Positions 1-9,071 are shown, counted from the first letter of the stretch. The stretch is 64,000 bases of DNA from Bacteroidota bacterium (GCA_018266555.1 JAFEAF010000006.1:269338-333337); one strand, 5' to 3'. Notes: a model not told the origin generated them from the sequence alone. Numbers and translations are program-made.

Positions 1-231
1 CGATGCTTCAATATTTTTCTTATCTCTTCTGAAATCCACTTTACGGTATTTCTTTTTGTGGCCACCCCCGATATAACGCATGGTAAGGTGTCCGGATGTA
101 TTGCGCCCGCCGGTGCTCTTTTTAGTTTCCACCAAAGATTTTTCAGGTTCATTGGTAGTTATTTCAGCATAGGCATTACCAATTCTCCATCTGGTTCCTG
201 CTGTAATCGGCTTATATTTTTTTAGTGCCAT
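1..231 (-). CDS. rplB: 50S ribosomal protein L2, N-terminal part (runs off the left edge)
   Basis: The first 77 codons of L2 are visible, starting at the ATG at 229-231 and continuing past base 1, so the C-terminal two thirds are missing. The start [19 protein letters not shown] and the basic RNA-binding stretch with TGGRNTSGH and GGGHKKKYR are typical of bacterial L2, which binds 23S rRNA near the peptidyl-transferase centre. It follows rplW after 40 bases on the same strand, the normal S10-operon order, and is probably cotranscribed from the rpsJ promoter. The start is clear because no other ATG fits the conserved N-terminus. Confidence 0.97.
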   Translation of the reverse strand, partial: MALKKYKPITAGTRWRIGNAYAEITTNEPEKSLVETKKSTGGRNTSGHLTMRYIGGGHKKKYRKVDFRRDKKNIEAS

Positions 232-271
232 ATAATTCGTTTTCTTCTTTACCTAAGAAAATGACTGTTTT

Positions 272-571
272 TTAAATATTTGAATAGAGGTCAATGCTGT
301 CTCCATCTGCCAGGGTTACAAAAGCTTTTTTATAAGATGGCTTGCGGCCTTTAATAAAACCTGCTTTGGTATAGCGGGTTTTATTTTTTCCCGGGGTCGT
401 TGCAGTATTTACATCAATAACAGTTACTCCATAAAAATTCTCCACCGCCTTTTTAATTTCAAGCTTGTTGGCCCTTTGGTTAACACGAAAAGCATAACGA
501 TGCAGTTTTTCCTGCTGCGCATTTGCTTTCTCACTCAAAATCGGTCTTATCAATATATCAGAAAGTCTCAT
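272..571 (-). CDS. rplW: 50S ribosomal protein L23
   Basis: A 99-residue protein of normal L23 length. The N-terminus (SDILIRPILSEKAN) and the later segment VENFYGVTVIDVNT are the conserved rRNA-contacting parts of the family. L23 lines the exit of the peptide tunnel and is a docking site for trigger factor and SRP (family knowledge). It lies 26 bases downstream of rplD and 40 upstream of rplB on the minus strand, so it should be an internal gene of the S10 operon. Nothing unusual is seen. Confidence 0.97.
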   Translation of the reverse strand: MRLSDILIRPILSEKANAQQEKLHRYAFRVNQRANKLEIKKAVENFYGVTVIDVNTATTPGKNKTRYTKAGFIKGRKPSYKKAFVTLADGDSIDLYSNI

Positions 572-597
572 CTTTCTTTATTTAATCAGTTTAATAA

Positions 598-1230
598 TTA
601 AGCTTCTTTTTCCTGCTCAGAAAATATTTTAGCCGCACTTTCCGTCAATAACAATACATCTGCATTAACCAGGTCATAGGTATTCATATCGCTAAGCAAA
701 ATGCCGTTTACTTTTGGAATATTGCGGAAACTGAGATACACGTTATCATTGTATTCAGGCATTACAAACAATGTTTTCTTCTCTGATACTTTCAATTTAT
801 TCAGAATATCTGCAAACCCGTTTGTCTTTGGCACTTCCATAGTTATATCTTCTACTACTACTATTGCCTTTTCTTTTGCTTTATGAGAAAGTGCAGACAT
901 TTTTGCCAGGTCTTTTACTTTCCGGTTCAATTTAATATTATAATCATGTGGTTTGGGTCCAAAAATAGTACCGCCCCCTTTATACAATGGGTTCCGAATA
1001 TTTCCTTTACGGCTACCGCCTGTTCCTTTCTGGCGATGCAGTTTACGACTGGCACCTTTTACTTCAGCACGGGTCTTCACTTTGTGAGTTCCCTGGCGTT
1101 GTGCAGCCCGGTATTGTTTAACAGCCAGATAAATCACATGATTATTAGGCTCAATGCCAAAGATTTCTTCTGGCAATTCAACTGTTCTGCCTGTTTTCTT
1201 TCCTTTATTATTTAAAACTTCCAATTGCAT
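598..1230 (-). CDS. rplD: 50S ribosomal protein L4
   Basis: A 210-residue protein. The internal loop that reaches into the exit tunnel is visible around residues 60-100 (GASRKLHRQKGTGGSRKGN, then GGGTIFGPKPHDY). In E. coli L4 also represses its own operon; whether that applies here is unknown. It sits between rplC (41-base gap) and rplW (26-base gap) on the same strand. The start MQLEVLNNKGKK is the usual one for the Bacteroidota form. Confidence 0.97.
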   Translation of the reverse strand: MQLEVLNNKGKKTGRTVELPEEIFGIEPNNHVIYLAVKQYRAAQRQGTHKVKTRAEVKGASRKLHRQKGTGGSRKGNIRNPLYKGGGTIFGPKPHDYNIKLNRKVKDLAKMSALSHKAKEKAIVVVEDITMEVPKTNGFADILNKLKVSEKKTLFVMPEYNDNVYLSFRNIPKVNGILLSDMNTYDLVNADVLLLTESAAKIFSEQEKEA

Positions 1231-1271
1231 TTTACTATCTTTTTTATTGTCACCCTGAGCGAAGCCAAGAG

Positions 1272-1889
1272 TTACTTCTGAATTAAAACGATTGAACCAT
1301 TATGGCCCGGAACCGAACCACTTATTAAAATGTAATTTTTATCGGGAAAAATTTTTACGACTTTCAGGCCTTTCAGTTTTATCCTGTCATTGCCGGTACG
1401 TCCCGCCATGCGCATACCTTTCATTACACGGCTTGCATCAGAAGAGTTACCCAATGAACCCGGTGCCCTAGACCGGTCATGTTGACCGTGTGTGGCACTT
1501 CCTACACCAGTAAATCCATGACGTTTTACAACGCCCTGGAAACCCTTACCTTTTGAAGTACCCACTACCTCTACTGTTTCTCCTTCGCTGAAGATATCAA
1601 CTGTGATAGTATCACCCAGGTTTTTTTCAAGGGAAAAATCACGGAATTCTTTAATGAATTTTTTAGCAGCCGTGCTGGCTTTTGCGAAATGATTTTTTTC
1701 GGCGTTGTTGGTATGCTTTTCATTTTTATCGCCGAAAGCGAGTTGGAGAGCATTATAGCCATCAGACTCCTGAGTTTTCACCTGAGTAATTACACAAGGA
1801 CCTGCTTCGATAATAGTACAAGCTACCTGCTTGCCACCAGGATCGAAAACGCTTGTCATCCCTAATTTTTTTCCAATGATTCCTTTCAT
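1272..1889 (-). CDS. rplC: 50S ribosomal protein L3
   Basis: A 205-residue L3 beginning [15 protein letters not shown]. The reading frame stays open 23 codons further upstream, but that extension ([15 protein letters not shown]...) resembles no L3 and lies in the leader, so the ATG at 1887-1889 is chosen. The signature block [17 protein letters not shown] followed by GATHGQ-like and SRAPGSLG segments near residues 115-150 is clear. L3 helps organise the peptidyl-transferase centre. The gene is separated from rpsJ by an unusually long 240-base gap, listed separately. Confidence 0.97.
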   Translation of the reverse strand: MKGIIGKKLGMTSVFDPGGKQVACTIIEAGPCVITQVKTQESDGYNALQLAFGDKNEKHTNNAEKNHFAKASTAAKKFIKEFRDFSLEKNLGDTITVDIFSEGETVEVVGTSKGKGFQGVVKRHGFTGVGSATHGQHDRSRAPGSLGNSSDASRVMKGMRMAGRTGNDRIKLKGLKVVKIFPDKNYILISGSVPGHNGSIVLIQK

Positions 1890-2129
1890 GATCTTACGGT
1901 TTGTTCCCGCAAGGTTGTCAAGACATCTCCTGCATTGCAATAATATACAGAAGGTCAATCCTGGTTCATCGCCAACCTTTTCCTTTATGGGGAAGTACCG
2001 GCGATAAACAAACCTCGAAGGGCTTGTTTTTATTTAACGGCCAGAGCTCTTTTCTTTTCCCGTGAAAGGAATTTTGAGAGATGGCATAAAAAAAATTTAA
2101 TAAGAACTGTGCTATAATTGATACAGCAA
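1890..2129 (-). promoter_or_regulatory. Long leader between rpsJ and rplC
   Basis: This 240-base space is much larger than the 26-41 base gaps elsewhere in the operon and has no plausible gene. On the transcribed minus strand it forms a hairpin at 2007-2028 (8-bp stem with one G-U pair, arms AACAAGCC and GGTTTGTT, loop CTTCGA). No T-run follows on the minus strand, so it is not a simple terminator there. A role as a ribosomal-protein autoregulatory leader or processing site is inferred from position only. Confidence 0.45.
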
Positions 2130-2435
2130 CTACGCTTTGATCTCAACCTCTACACCGCTGGGTAAATCCAATTTACTTAATGCATCCACCGTACGGGAAG
2201 TAGAAGTGTAGATATCCAAAAGGCGTTTATGGGTTGCCAGTTGGAATTGTTCACGACTCTTTTTGTTTACGTGTGGTGAACGCAAAACAGTAAATATCTT
2301 TTTGCGTGTAGGCAGAGGTATAGGTCCCGTAACCACAGCACCTGTGCTGCGCACCGTTTTTACAATCTTTTCGGCAGATTTATCTACCAGGTTATGATCG
2401 TAAGACTGTAATTTAATTCTGATTCGCTGAGACAT
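2130..2435 (-). CDS. rpsJ: 30S ribosomal protein S10
   Basis: A 101-residue S10 with the expected start [20 protein letters not shown] and the segment [20 protein letters not shown] that contacts 16S rRNA and, in other bacteria, NusB in the antitermination complex. It is the first gene of the S10 operon. A near-perfect promoter (2466-2497) and a hairpin at the predicted transcript start (2444-2462) lie directly upstream, so the operon appears to be transcribed independently of fusA. Confidence 0.97.
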   Translation of the reverse strand: MSQRIRIKLQSYDHNLVDKSAEKIVKTVRSTGAVVTGPIPLPTRKKIFTVLRSPHVNKKSREQFQLATHKRLLDIYTSTSRTVDALSKLDLPSGVEVEIKA

Positions 2436-2443
2436 CGCTGAAA

Positions 2444-2497
2444 TCCCAATTTTTTATTGGGAGTGCAAAGGTAAGGTTGAGCATGATATCTGCCAAA
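2444..2497 (-). promoter_or_regulatory. rpsJ promoter with 5'-end hairpin
   Basis: Reading the minus strand, TTTG (2494-2497) is followed after exactly 20 bases by TACCTTTG (2466-2473), matching the Bacteroidota -33/-7 consensus TTTG / TAnnTTTG. The predicted start is near 2460, inside a 7-bp hairpin TCCCAAT-AAAAA-ATTGGGA (2444-2462). The rpsJ ATG follows 8 bases later. The mRNA would thus begin with a stem-loop. Confidence 0.75.
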
Positions 2498-2538
2498 TAG
2501 CTGGGAAATAATTTTCTATGTTTTCAACAGGTTAGAAC

Positions 2539-4722
2539 TTAGAGTATCTTGTTAAGTTTCAGGCTAAGCGTAGCAAATCCTCCCAATTCCACGTGCTCCA
2601 CTCTAAATTGATGGTTTCCACCTAATTGAAGTTTGATAGATTTATGAGGAGACTCATCAAATTTATAGTGTGAAGGATTCCACTCATCAATTACTAAATG
2701 GCCATCTACATATACACGAACAGCATCGTCCCAGGTAACCCCCAGCTCATATTCTCCTTTGGGTATATTTATTTTAGTCTCTGCCACAGATATAAAATGC
2801 GTGTATTGATGTCCGTCATTATCTTTAAGGCCACTCCACCATGTATAGTCCAAGCTGCCGGCCTGTTCAGATCGGAATGCTTTTTCCTTTACGCCAGGAG
2901 GAAATAAAAAGTTATTCCTGATAGGATCTGAGGAGGAATCAAAACTATACCAGCTAACCTGCCAGAGCATAGGTTGAAAAAACTTTTTAAAATAAAATGG
3001 ATATGTTTTTCCTGAAGCTATTATTTCTCCGAACGGTGTAATTATTGCAGGGCCCTTATATTCTAACTCTATTTTTATATCAATTCGGTCACCTTTAATT
3101 TTTTGAGCCGTAATTGTAGCAGGAAATTCTCCTGATAAAGAGGAAATGTTTTCAACTCCCTGAAAGGATTTTATCTTCCATTCCCCCTTTGGCCCCAGTA
3201 AATTAAAATGCATCAGATCACTTGTATCAACAGGATTTGTATTCCAGATAATTGGTGATCGAAAATCATATGGACCCCATTCGGTGATCATTATATTTTT
3301 TCTTCCGGCTAATTCGTTTACTCCTTTAAATGGATTCTCAGGATTTTTGATAACCGGTACTTCAATGCTGGTATCTACAGAAAGCTGCGCTGCCAATTCC
3401 TCATTAAATGTAGTATCCAATCCCACATCCGTTGAATCTGTTTTGAATATAAGATCACAATCCTTAACACTATTATTAAAAACCCTCAGGTTCTCTGTAC
3501 GGCCAATGTTAAAAACGAAAGGAACTTTATTTATACTGTTGGAAACAATTATATAATCTTTACTTCTTGTATCCCGATATTTAGGATAACCCCAATCTGA
3601 CGGCTCTTCCTTATTTCCCCACAAACGAATGGCTTCTTTATCCTGATAAAATATATTGTAAGTGATCTTATTTCGCTGACCATGTTCGATAGCAATTGCG
3701 ATTCGATTATTCCGAAATTTATTGTTGCTGATATTAGTTTCATAACTGTAGCCGGCCCAGATGCCGTGTTCGCATTCGAATATACGGTTATCGACAATTG
3801 TATTGCGACTGAAAGTCACTTCAACTCCATTGGTTGGTGCATAAGAAAAATCATTTCCCATAACTACATTGTCATTGCAACCACCTTGCCCGTTGTCCAT
3901 TGTGGTTTGGCCAGCCCAAAGAAAAAAACCATCGCCGCTATGTGTCACATTGTTTTTATAAAACAAATTATCATCACTCTGCTCATACACTAATATACCG
4001 GCGCTGTCTTGCCCACGATTGTAAACACCATCGCTATAACCACGCACATTAAAAATAAGACGGTTGTACATGATATTATTCCTGCTGCTGTGATATATTC
4101 CAATTCCGAGACCTGAATTAAAAGAAAAATCATTATTATAAATCATACCGTCATTGCATTCCATCATCATTAAACCGTTTTGGCCACCGGTGACTTTACA
4201 ATTTGTAATAGTAGCTTGATCACATTTACGTAAATATATAGCCGCACCATACCGTAACCATTCATCGTTCTCATTATGGTGATGGCTCAGCCAATCCGAA
4301 ATGTCTTCTTTTTCCTGGGTACTGTTCAGGCGCTGGCGATAGTTGTAACTGAAATCGCAATTATCAACAGTAAGTCTTTGAGTATTTCTGGCAAGCATTG
4401 CTATTTTAAATCCCCTCGCAGTTAGATTTCTAATGATTATGTTTTTACTGTTTTTAACTAAGATAGCCACGCCAAAAAATTCATCAGGGCGATTGGTATT
4501 GTTACTTCCCTGCAGTATAGCATTATTAAAATCTATTGTTATGTTTTCCCCTTCTATAACAATTACAGAAAGATCCAGCTCTGTTTTTGCATCAATTTTA
4601 TATACCCCTGATTTAAATTTTACAGAATGCCTAATGATCATTCCATTATGAATTTTGGCCTGTGCTTTTAAATATTGACCGAAAATTAGTGATATCAAAA
4701 TCAGGATTAATTGCTTATGCAT
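2539..4722 (-). CDS. Exported right-handed beta-helix protein with C-terminal PA14-like domain
   Basis: About 727 residues from the ATG at 4720-4722 (a TTG eight codons earlier is less likely, since the ATG gives a clean signal peptide MHKQLILILISLIFG...KAQA). Residues ~60-400 are a run of parallel beta-helix turns rich in N-x-[IV] and G-[IL] patterns (for example NCDFSYN, NNDFSFNSG, NNKFRNNRIAIAIE), as in NosD/pectate-lyase-like folds. Near residue ~470 lies ITEWGPYDFRSP, and the last ~150 residues (WWSGLKDNDG, GEYELGVTWDDAVRVYVDG, FRVEHVELGG) resemble a PA14 carbohydrate-binding domain. It probably acts on, or binds, a polysaccharide in the periplasm or outside; the substrate cannot be read. 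Its place between fusA and rpsJ is unusual, with terminators before it and a promoter after it. Confidence 0.8.
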   Translation of the reverse strand: MHKQLILILISLIFGQYLKAQAKIHNGMIIRHSVKFKSGVYKIDAKTELDLSVIVIEGENITIDFNNAILQGSNNTNRPDEFFGVAILVKNSKNIIIRNLTARGFKIAMLARNTQRLTVDNCDFSYNYRQRLNSTQEKEDISDWLSHHHNENDEWLRYGAAIYLRKCDQATITNCKVTGGQNGLMMMECNDGMIYNNDFSFNSGLGIGIYHSSRNNIMYNRLIFNVRGYSDGVYNRGQDSAGILVYEQSDDNLFYKNNVTHSGDGFFLWAGQTTMDNGQGGCNDNVVMGNDFSYAPTNGVEVTFSRNTIVDNRIFECEHGIWAGYSYETNISNNKFRNNRIAIAIEHGQRNKITYNIFYQDKEAIRLWGNKEEPSDWGYPKYRDTRSKDYIIVSNSINKVPFVFNIGRTENLRVFNNSVKDCDLIFKTDSTDVGLDTTFNEELAAQLSVDTSIEVPVIKNPENPFKGVNELAGRKNIMITEWGPYDFRSPIIWNTNPVDTSDLMHFNLLGPKGEWKIKSFQGVENISSLSGEFPATITAQKIKGDRIDIKIELEYKGPAIITPFGEIIASGKTYPFYFKKFFQPMLWQVSWYSFDSSSDPIRNNFLFPPGVKEKAFRSEQAGSLDYTWWSGLKDNDGHQYTHFISVAETKINIPKGEYELGVTWDDAVRVYVDGHLVIDEWNPSHYKFDESPHKSIKLQLGGNHQFRVEHVELGGFATLSLKLNKIL

Positions 4723-4877
4723 ATGACTAGCGGGATGAATTTCCAAAATTTAAAAATAAGGTCATTCAATGAGAAATACATAAAAAAGCAGACCCAAAAA
4801 TTGGCAATTGCTTTTTGAATTACTATATAATATTTTTGACATTTGAAAGAGTTCTTGTGAAAAGAGGAGCATCCCTT

Positions 4878-4985
4878 AAAAAAGAAAAGGACTCATTCCT
4901 GAGCCCTTAACCATTGAACTTGTCTTTCATAGATAGCAATTACAGTCGGTTTTTCGTGGAAAAAGAAAAATGTTAAGTGGCTTAA
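4878..4985 (-). ncRNA. Candidate short RNA ending in an intrinsic terminator (copy 1)
   Basis: On the minus strand a 9-bp stem with a GGAA loop (4887-4908, arms AAGGGCTCA and TGAGTCCTT) is followed by TTCTTTTTT, a good intrinsic terminator. Directly before it is AAGTTCAATGGTTAA, matched by AAGGTTTAATGGTTAA in the unit at 30184-30300. A short ATG frame (MKDKFNG, then stop) ends at the foot of the hairpin. The upstream end is not fixed: TTTATTTG near 4990 is only a partial promoter match. It could be an sRNA, an attenuator for the beta-helix gene, or a second fusA terminator. Confidence 0.4.
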
Positions 4986-5050
4986 TAGCAACAAATAAAA
5001 TGCCATTTAGTTAAATCAGTATTGATCTGAATCACTTATTTAAAATAATT

Positions 5051-5076
5051 AAAAACCCTGCTTAAAGAGCAGGGTT
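5051..5076 (-). terminator. fusA intrinsic terminator
   Basis: On the minus strand, 28 bases after the fusA stop, AACCCTGCT and AGCAGGGTT form a perfect 9-bp stem with a CTTTA loop, followed by TTTTT. This ends the fusA transcript before the beta-helix gene and the S10 operon. Confidence 0.9.
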
Positions 5077-5103
5077 CTCTAATTTGTAATAAGCTCTATT
5101 CAA

Positions 5104-7248
5104 CTATGCATTTACTTTCCCTTTCACCTTTGCTATCACCTCTTCTGCAATATTATTAGGGGCTGGTGCATAATGTGAAAACTCCATGGTTGAGGAGGCA
5201 CGTCCGGAACTCAATGAACGGAGTTGTGTAACATACCCAAACATTTCACTTAACGGAACCTTTGCTTTAATAACCTGGGCACCGGCACGGCTATCCATTC
5301 CTTCCAACATTCCACGCCGGCGGTTCAGGTCTCCGGTTACATCACCCATGTATTGATCCGGAGTTACTACTTCCACTTTCATGATAGGTTCAAGCAATAT
5401 GGGTTTTGCTTTTCTTGCTGCTTCCCGAAATCCGGATTTAGCACACAATTCAAAAGACATGGAATCTGAGTCCACAGCATGGAAACTTCCGTCAAATACA
5501 CGAATCTTCATATTATTCACCGGGTAATTAGCCAGCACTCCATTGACCATTGACTGTTCAAAACCTTTTTGAATTGCCGGAACATATTCTCTGGGAATAG
5601 ACCCTCCAAAAAGATCATTGACAAACTGGAAATTCTTATCAGGATTTTCTGCTTTCCAGTCAGCATCCACGGGGCCTAATTCAAAAACGATATCAGCAAA
5701 CTTACCACGACCACCCGTTTGCTTCTTTAAAACCTCCCGATGTTCTACAGTAATATTAAAAGCTTCTTTATATGCTACTTGCGGAGCCCCCTGATTGACT
5801 TCAACTTTAAACTCCCTTTTCATTCTATCCACAATGATTTCAAGGTGTAACTCGCCCATACCACTCAAAACGGTTTGACCAGTCTCTTCGTCTGTCTTTA
5901 CACGAAGTGTCGGATCTTCTTCAATAAGTTTAGCGATAGCCATCCCCATTTTGTCAACATCTGCCTGGGTTTTGGGTTCAACTGCCACAGAAATTACCGA
6001 TTCGGGAATATACATATTTTCGAGAACGATCGGGTGATTTTCGTCACACAATGTGTCTCCCGTTTTTATTTCTTTAAATCCAACCGCAGCGCCAATATCG
6101 CCTGCTTCGATAAAATCAATTGGGTTTTGCTTATTGGCGAACATCTTCATGATGCGACTGATACGTTCTTTCTTTCCGCTCCGGACATTCAGTACGTAAG
6201 ACCCGGAATCCAAATGACCAGAATAACAGCGAAAGAATGCCAGGCGGCCTACAAAAGGATCAGTCATGATCTTAAAAGCCAAAGCAGCGAAAGGTTCTTT
6301 GGCATCAGGCTTTCTTAAAATTTCTTCACCCGTATTGGGATCAGTACCCTTCACTGCCTCAATATCAACAGGGCTGGGTAAATAACGGCATACCGCATCT
6401 AAGGCTGTTTGGACTCCTTTATTTTTGAATGAAGAACCGCAAAGCATTGGAACAATACTCAGGTCAATGGTTGCTTTACGAACGGCATCATGTATTTCAT
6501 CTTCACTGATGGAATCAGGATTTTCAAAAAATTTTTCCATTAGTTTGTCATCGTATTCAGCCACTGCCTCCACAAGGTTGGCTCTCCACTCGGCTGCATC
6601 ATCTTTCATATCATCAGGCACCGGAATTTCATCAAAGGTCATACCTTCTGTTTCCATATGCCAGATGATGCCTTTCATTTTAATCAGGTCAACCACTCCT
6701 TTAAAATCATCTTCAGCTCCAATGGGTAATTGTAAAGGCACAGCTTTTGAGCCTAACATTTCTTTTACCTGTTTAACTACATTCAGAAAATCAGCTCCGG
6801 CACGGTCCATTTTATTTACAAAACCAATTCGGGGCACATTATAGCGGTTTGCCTGGCGCCAAACTGTTTCACTTTGTGGTTCTACGCCATCTACGGCCGA
6901 AAACAATGCGATCAAGCCATCCAATACCCGCATGGAACGTTCCACCTCCACCGTAAAATCAACGTGGCCCGGAGTATCAATAATGTTGAAATAATATTTT
7001 TTGGTATCAGCAGTAGGTTTCCCTTTTTCGGTTGGAAAATTCCAATTACAGCTTACTGCAGCGGATGTAATGGTAATGCCTCTTTCTTTTTCCTGTTCCA
7101 TCCAGTCAGTAGTCGCTGCCCCTTCATGCACCTCGCCTATTTTATGTATCATACCTGTATATCGTAAGATACGTTCAGTAGTAGTTGTTTTGCCGGCATC
7201 AATATGTGCTGCGATACCGAAGTTTCTTTGAAATTTTAAGTCTGCCAT
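5104..7248 (-). CDS. fusA: Translation elongation factor G
   Basis: A 714-residue EF-G, the GTPase that drives ribosomal translocation and, with RRF, recycling. The G1 motif AHIDAGKT (residues 14-21), switch-[10 protein letters not shown] (91-98) and NKMD (145-148) are intact. The later segments [14 protein letters not shown] (domain III), [16 protein letters not shown] (domain IV) and [12 protein letters not shown] (domain V) follow in normal order. It has its own TAnnTTTG promoter and its own terminator, so it is a single-gene transcription unit here, separated from rpsG by the H1-like gene. Confidence 0.98.
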   Translation of the reverse strand: MADLKFQRNFGIAAHIDAGKTTTTERILRYTGMIHKIGEVHEGAATTDWMEQEKERGITITSAAVSCNWNFPTEKGKPTADTKKYYFNIIDTPGHVDFTVEVERSMRVLDGLIALFSAVDGVEPQSETVWRQANRYNVPRIGFVNKMDRAGADFLNVVKQVKEMLGSKAVPLQLPIGAEDDFKGVVDLIKMKGIIWHMETEGMTFDEIPVPDDMKDDAAEWRANLVEAVAEYDDKLMEKFFENPDSISEDEIHDAVRKATIDLSIVPMLCGSSFKNKGVQTALDAVCRYLPSPVDIEAVKGTDPNTGEEILRKPDAKEPFAALAFKIMTDPFVGRLAFFRCYSGHLDSGSYVLNVRSGKKERISRIMKMFANKQNPIDFIEAGDIGAAVGFKEIKTGDTLCDENHPIVLENMYIPESVISVAVEPKTQADVDKMGMAIAKLIEEDPTLRVKTDEETGQTVLSGMGELHLEIIVDRMKREFKVEVNQGAPQVAYKEAFNITVEHREVLKKQTGGRGKFADIVFELGPVDADWKAENPDKNFQFVNDLFGGSIPREYVPAIQKGFEQSMVNGVLANYPVNNMKIRVFDGSFHAVDSDSMSFELCAKSGFREAARKAKPILLEPIMKVEVVTPDQYMGDVTGDLNRRRGMLEGMDSRAGAQVIKAKVPLSEMFGYVTQLRSLSSGRASSTMEFSHYAPAPNNIAEEVIAKVKGKVNA

Positions 7249-7709
7249 GACCTGTTTATTTTCAGTGATTTAGTTATTATTAATAAACCTTCCGGTTTTG
7301 GAGGCGCAAAAGTAAGAAAAAGGAAGGGAAAAAGGAGACTTATAAATTGAATAATTACTGCTTGTGAATAACATTTGGAATAATCGTTGGGCGCCATAAC
7401 CACCTAAGATCCGAATGATAAGCCATTTTTAAAAATTACCTATGTGCTCTGAGTAGTTGATTCAGTACCCCTCCCGGCAATTTCAGCGATTTAATAGTAT
7501 CGCTTAAATGTTCAAGAAGCTATAACCTATAGTCCTTAAAATTCCAAAATTACAATAGGACAAGCCCTGTCCTTTCCTTGCTCATTTATTTTTCTTTCAA
7601 AATATCCATTAAATGCTCCTATAAATTTTGTTATTGATTTTGAATCGTTGTAATTTCATCATCCCTAAAAAATTCTTCAATAAAATTATTAACCTCCAAA
7701 TCACTATTT
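7249..7709. other. Divergent spacer between fusA and the H1-like gene
   Basis: A 461-base AT-rich gap with no credible gene. On the fusA side it has the fusA promoter. Towards the H1-like gene there are two small stem-loops on the plus strand: AGCGAT/ATCGCT at 7485-7504 and AGGACA/TGTCCT with an AGCCC loop at 7557-7573, the latter followed by a T-rich stretch. No exact TAnnTTTG box was found for the H1-like gene; TAAATTTTG around 7623 is one base too long. Confidence 0.5.
7288..7314 (-). promoter_or_regulatory. fusA promoter -7 box with 5'-end hairpin
   Basis: The minus strand shows TACTTTTG (7307-7314), an exact TAnnTTTG match, followed by GCGCCTCC and a short imperfect hairpin (CCTCC pairing with GGAAGG, 7288-7304) at the predicted transcript start. 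No TTTG is seen at the -33 position. The arrangement parallels rpsJ and rpsL. Confidence 0.6.
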
Positions 7710-8102
7710 ATGGCTTCTAAGAAAAAATCAAAATCATCCCCCAAAAAAGCATCGAAGAAAGTTTCTTCGAAGAAAAAAGTAGCAAAAAGAAAAGCTCCCG
7801 CTAAAAAGAAAGTTGCTGCAAAGAAAAAAACAGCTGCCAAAAAAAGAGTACTACCCAAAAAGAAAGTTTTAAAAAAGAAAGCTCCTGCAAAAAAGAAAAT
7901 TACAGTAAAGAAAAAAGCAGCACCAAAAAATATTGCCCGGAAAATACCGGCGGTAAAAAAACCAGCTCCAAAACCGGTAGCAGCGCCTGTTGCACCGGTG
8001 GCAATTCCACAAACTCAGCCTGAACCGGTATTAGAAACTCCGGTTGTAGTGGAAACACCGCTTAATAATAGCTCAGAGAACGGAAACGGGATGACAATGT
8101 AA
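7710..8102 (+). CDS. Histone H1-like lysine/alanine-rich DNA-binding protein
   Basis: A 130-residue, extremely basic protein. Residues 1-85 are made of short blocks of the type KKK-x-A-x-KKK (PAKKKVAAKKKTAAKKR), residues ~85-105 are Pro/Ala/Val-rich (KPVAAPVAPVAIP), and the tail (~106-130) is polar and mildly acidic. This is the composition of bacterial H1-like proteins that bind DNA without sequence specificity and help compact the nucleoid (family knowledge). It is on the plus strand, convergent with rpsG and divergent from fusA, inside an otherwise one-directional ribosomal cluster. A terminator shared with rpsG follows 23 bases after its stop. Low complexity prevents a firmer assignment. 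Confidence 0.75.
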   Translation: MASKKKSKSSPKKASKKVSSKKKVAKRKAPAKKKVAAKKKTAAKKRVLPKKKVLKKKAPAKKKITVKKKAAPKNIARKIPAVKKPAPKPVAAPVAPVAIPQTQPEPVLETPVVVETPLNNSSENGNGMTM

Positions 8103-8125
8103 AACTTAACACTAGCTACAAAGAA

Positions 8126-8151
8126 AAAGCCGCTTCGTTAGAGGCGGCTTT
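8126..8151. terminator. Bidirectional terminator between the H1-like gene and rpsG
   Basis: AAAGCCGCTTC and the matching arm GAGGCGGCTTT form an 11-bp stem (one G-U pair) around a GTTA loop. T-rich tracts flank it on both strands (TTTATTTATTTA on the plus strand, TTTTTCTTTG on the minus). It lies between two converging stop codons and can serve both genes. Confidence 0.88.
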
Positions 8152-8182
8152 ATTTATTTACTGAAAACTGTATATTTATAAA

Positions 8183-8650
8183 TCAGACTCTAAAATGAGC
8201 AAAAGCTTTATTTGCTTCAGCCATACGGTGTGTATCTTCTTTTTTCTTGTATGCAGCGCCTTCGCCTTTTGCAGCAGCAACAATTTCTGCAGCCAGTTTT
8301 TCAGCCATGCTACGTCCGTTTCTATCCCGGCTGTACCGAATCAACCATTTCATACTTAATGAAATCTTTCTATCCGGGCGAACTTCTGCAGGTATCTGGA
8401 AAGTAGCACCACCAATCCTGCGGCTTCGAACCTCTACGGATGGAGTTACATTTGCCAAAGCTCTTTTCCACACCTCGTATCCATCCTCACTCGTTTGTTT
8501 GGCAACTTTTTCAATGGCTGAATAAAAAATATTAAACGCCCCACTCTTCTTTCCTTGCCACATCAGGCTATTGACAAACCGGGTTACCAATTTATCATTA
8601 TATTTTGGGTCTGGTGCTAAGGGAAGTTTTTTTGCCTGTGATTTACGCAT
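8183..8650 (-). CDS. rpsG: 30S ribosomal protein S7
   Basis: A 155-residue S7, the primary assembly protein of the 30S head. The start [21 protein letters not shown], the central [19 protein letters not shown] and the C-terminal [17 protein letters not shown] are family hallmarks. It follows rpsL after 34 bases on the minus strand and forms a two-gene rpsL-rpsG operon that ends at the shared terminator, rather than continuing into fusA as in most relatives. Confidence 0.98.
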   Translation of the reverse strand: MRKSQAKKLPLAPDPKYNDKLVTRFVNSLMWQGKKSGAFNIFYSAIEKVAKQTSEDGYEVWKRALANVTPSVEVRSRRIGGATFQIPAEVRPDRKISLSMKWLIRYSRDRNGRSMAEKLAAEIVAAAKGEGAAYKKKEDTHRMAEANKAFAHFRV

Positions 8651-8684
8651 GATCTAATGGAATTGATTTTACTTTATTCTGAAA

Positions 8685-9071
8685 TTATTTTTTTGCTCCT
8701 TGTTTTTCTCTCTTTGTTCCATATTTTGAACGGCTTTTCTTACGGTCTTTTACACCGGCTGTATCCAAAGAGCCACGAACGATATGATAACGAACTCCCG
8801 GCAAATCTTTCACACGACCCCCACGGATCAAAACTATGGAGTGTTCCTGCAAATTGTGCCCTTCTCCCGGGATATAAGCAATTACTTCGACTTTATTGGT
8901 AAGGCGAACTTTAGCAACTTTACGTAAAGCTGAATTGGGTTTCTTGGGCGTAGTAGTATAAACACGGGTGCAAACACCACGACGTTGCGGGCATTGATCC
9001 AAAGCTCTGGATTTACTTTTTGCCCTGATAATCTCTCTTCCTTTACGTACTAATTGTTGAATTGTAGGCAT
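8685..9071 (-). CDS. rpsL: 30S ribosomal protein S12
   Basis: A 128-residue S12, a decoding-centre protein. The streptomycin-related segment [12 protein letters not shown] has the wild-type lysine, and the second hot spot [14 protein letters not shown] is also unchanged, so nothing suggests ribosomal streptomycin resistance. It is the first gene of the rpsL-rpsG operon, with a TACCTTTG box and a start-site hairpin just upstream. Confidence 0.98.
   Translation of the reverse strand: MPTIQQLVRKGREIIRAKSKSRALDQCPQRRGVCTRVYTTTPKKPNSALRKVAKVRLTNKVEVIAYIPGEGHNLQEHSIVLIRGGRVKDLPGVRYHIVRGSLDTAGVKDRKKSRSKYGTKREKQGAKK

Larger units (their letters stand above)
4723..5103 (-). other. fusA-to-beta-helix spacer with two terminators
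   Basis: A 381-base gene-free spacer. It holds the fusA terminator (5051-5076), a second terminator-ended unit (4878-4985) and AT-rich DNA before the beta-helix gene. On the minus strand a weak promoter-like TAAATTTTG (one base off TAnnTTTG spacing) lies just upstream of the beta-helix start. No open frame with coding character is present. Confidence 0.6.

Noticed and set aside
883..1215. 110-codon plus-strand frame opposite rplD
   Set aside because: It is antisense to a clear ribosomal protein gene and its product (Phe/Ser/Thr-rich) has no family resemblance.
1890..1958. Upstream extension of rplC by 23 codons
   Set aside because: The extension matches no L3 protein; the canonical [12 protein letters not shown] start lies downstream.
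5875..6318. 147-codon plus-strand frame opposite fusA
   Set aside because: Shadow of the highly conserved EF-G coding sequence; Cys/Phe/His-rich composition typical of antisense frames.
7631..7858. 75-codon minus-strand frame opposite the H1-like gene
   Set aside because: Phe/Ala/Glu repeats are simply the complement of the Lys/Ala codon repeats.
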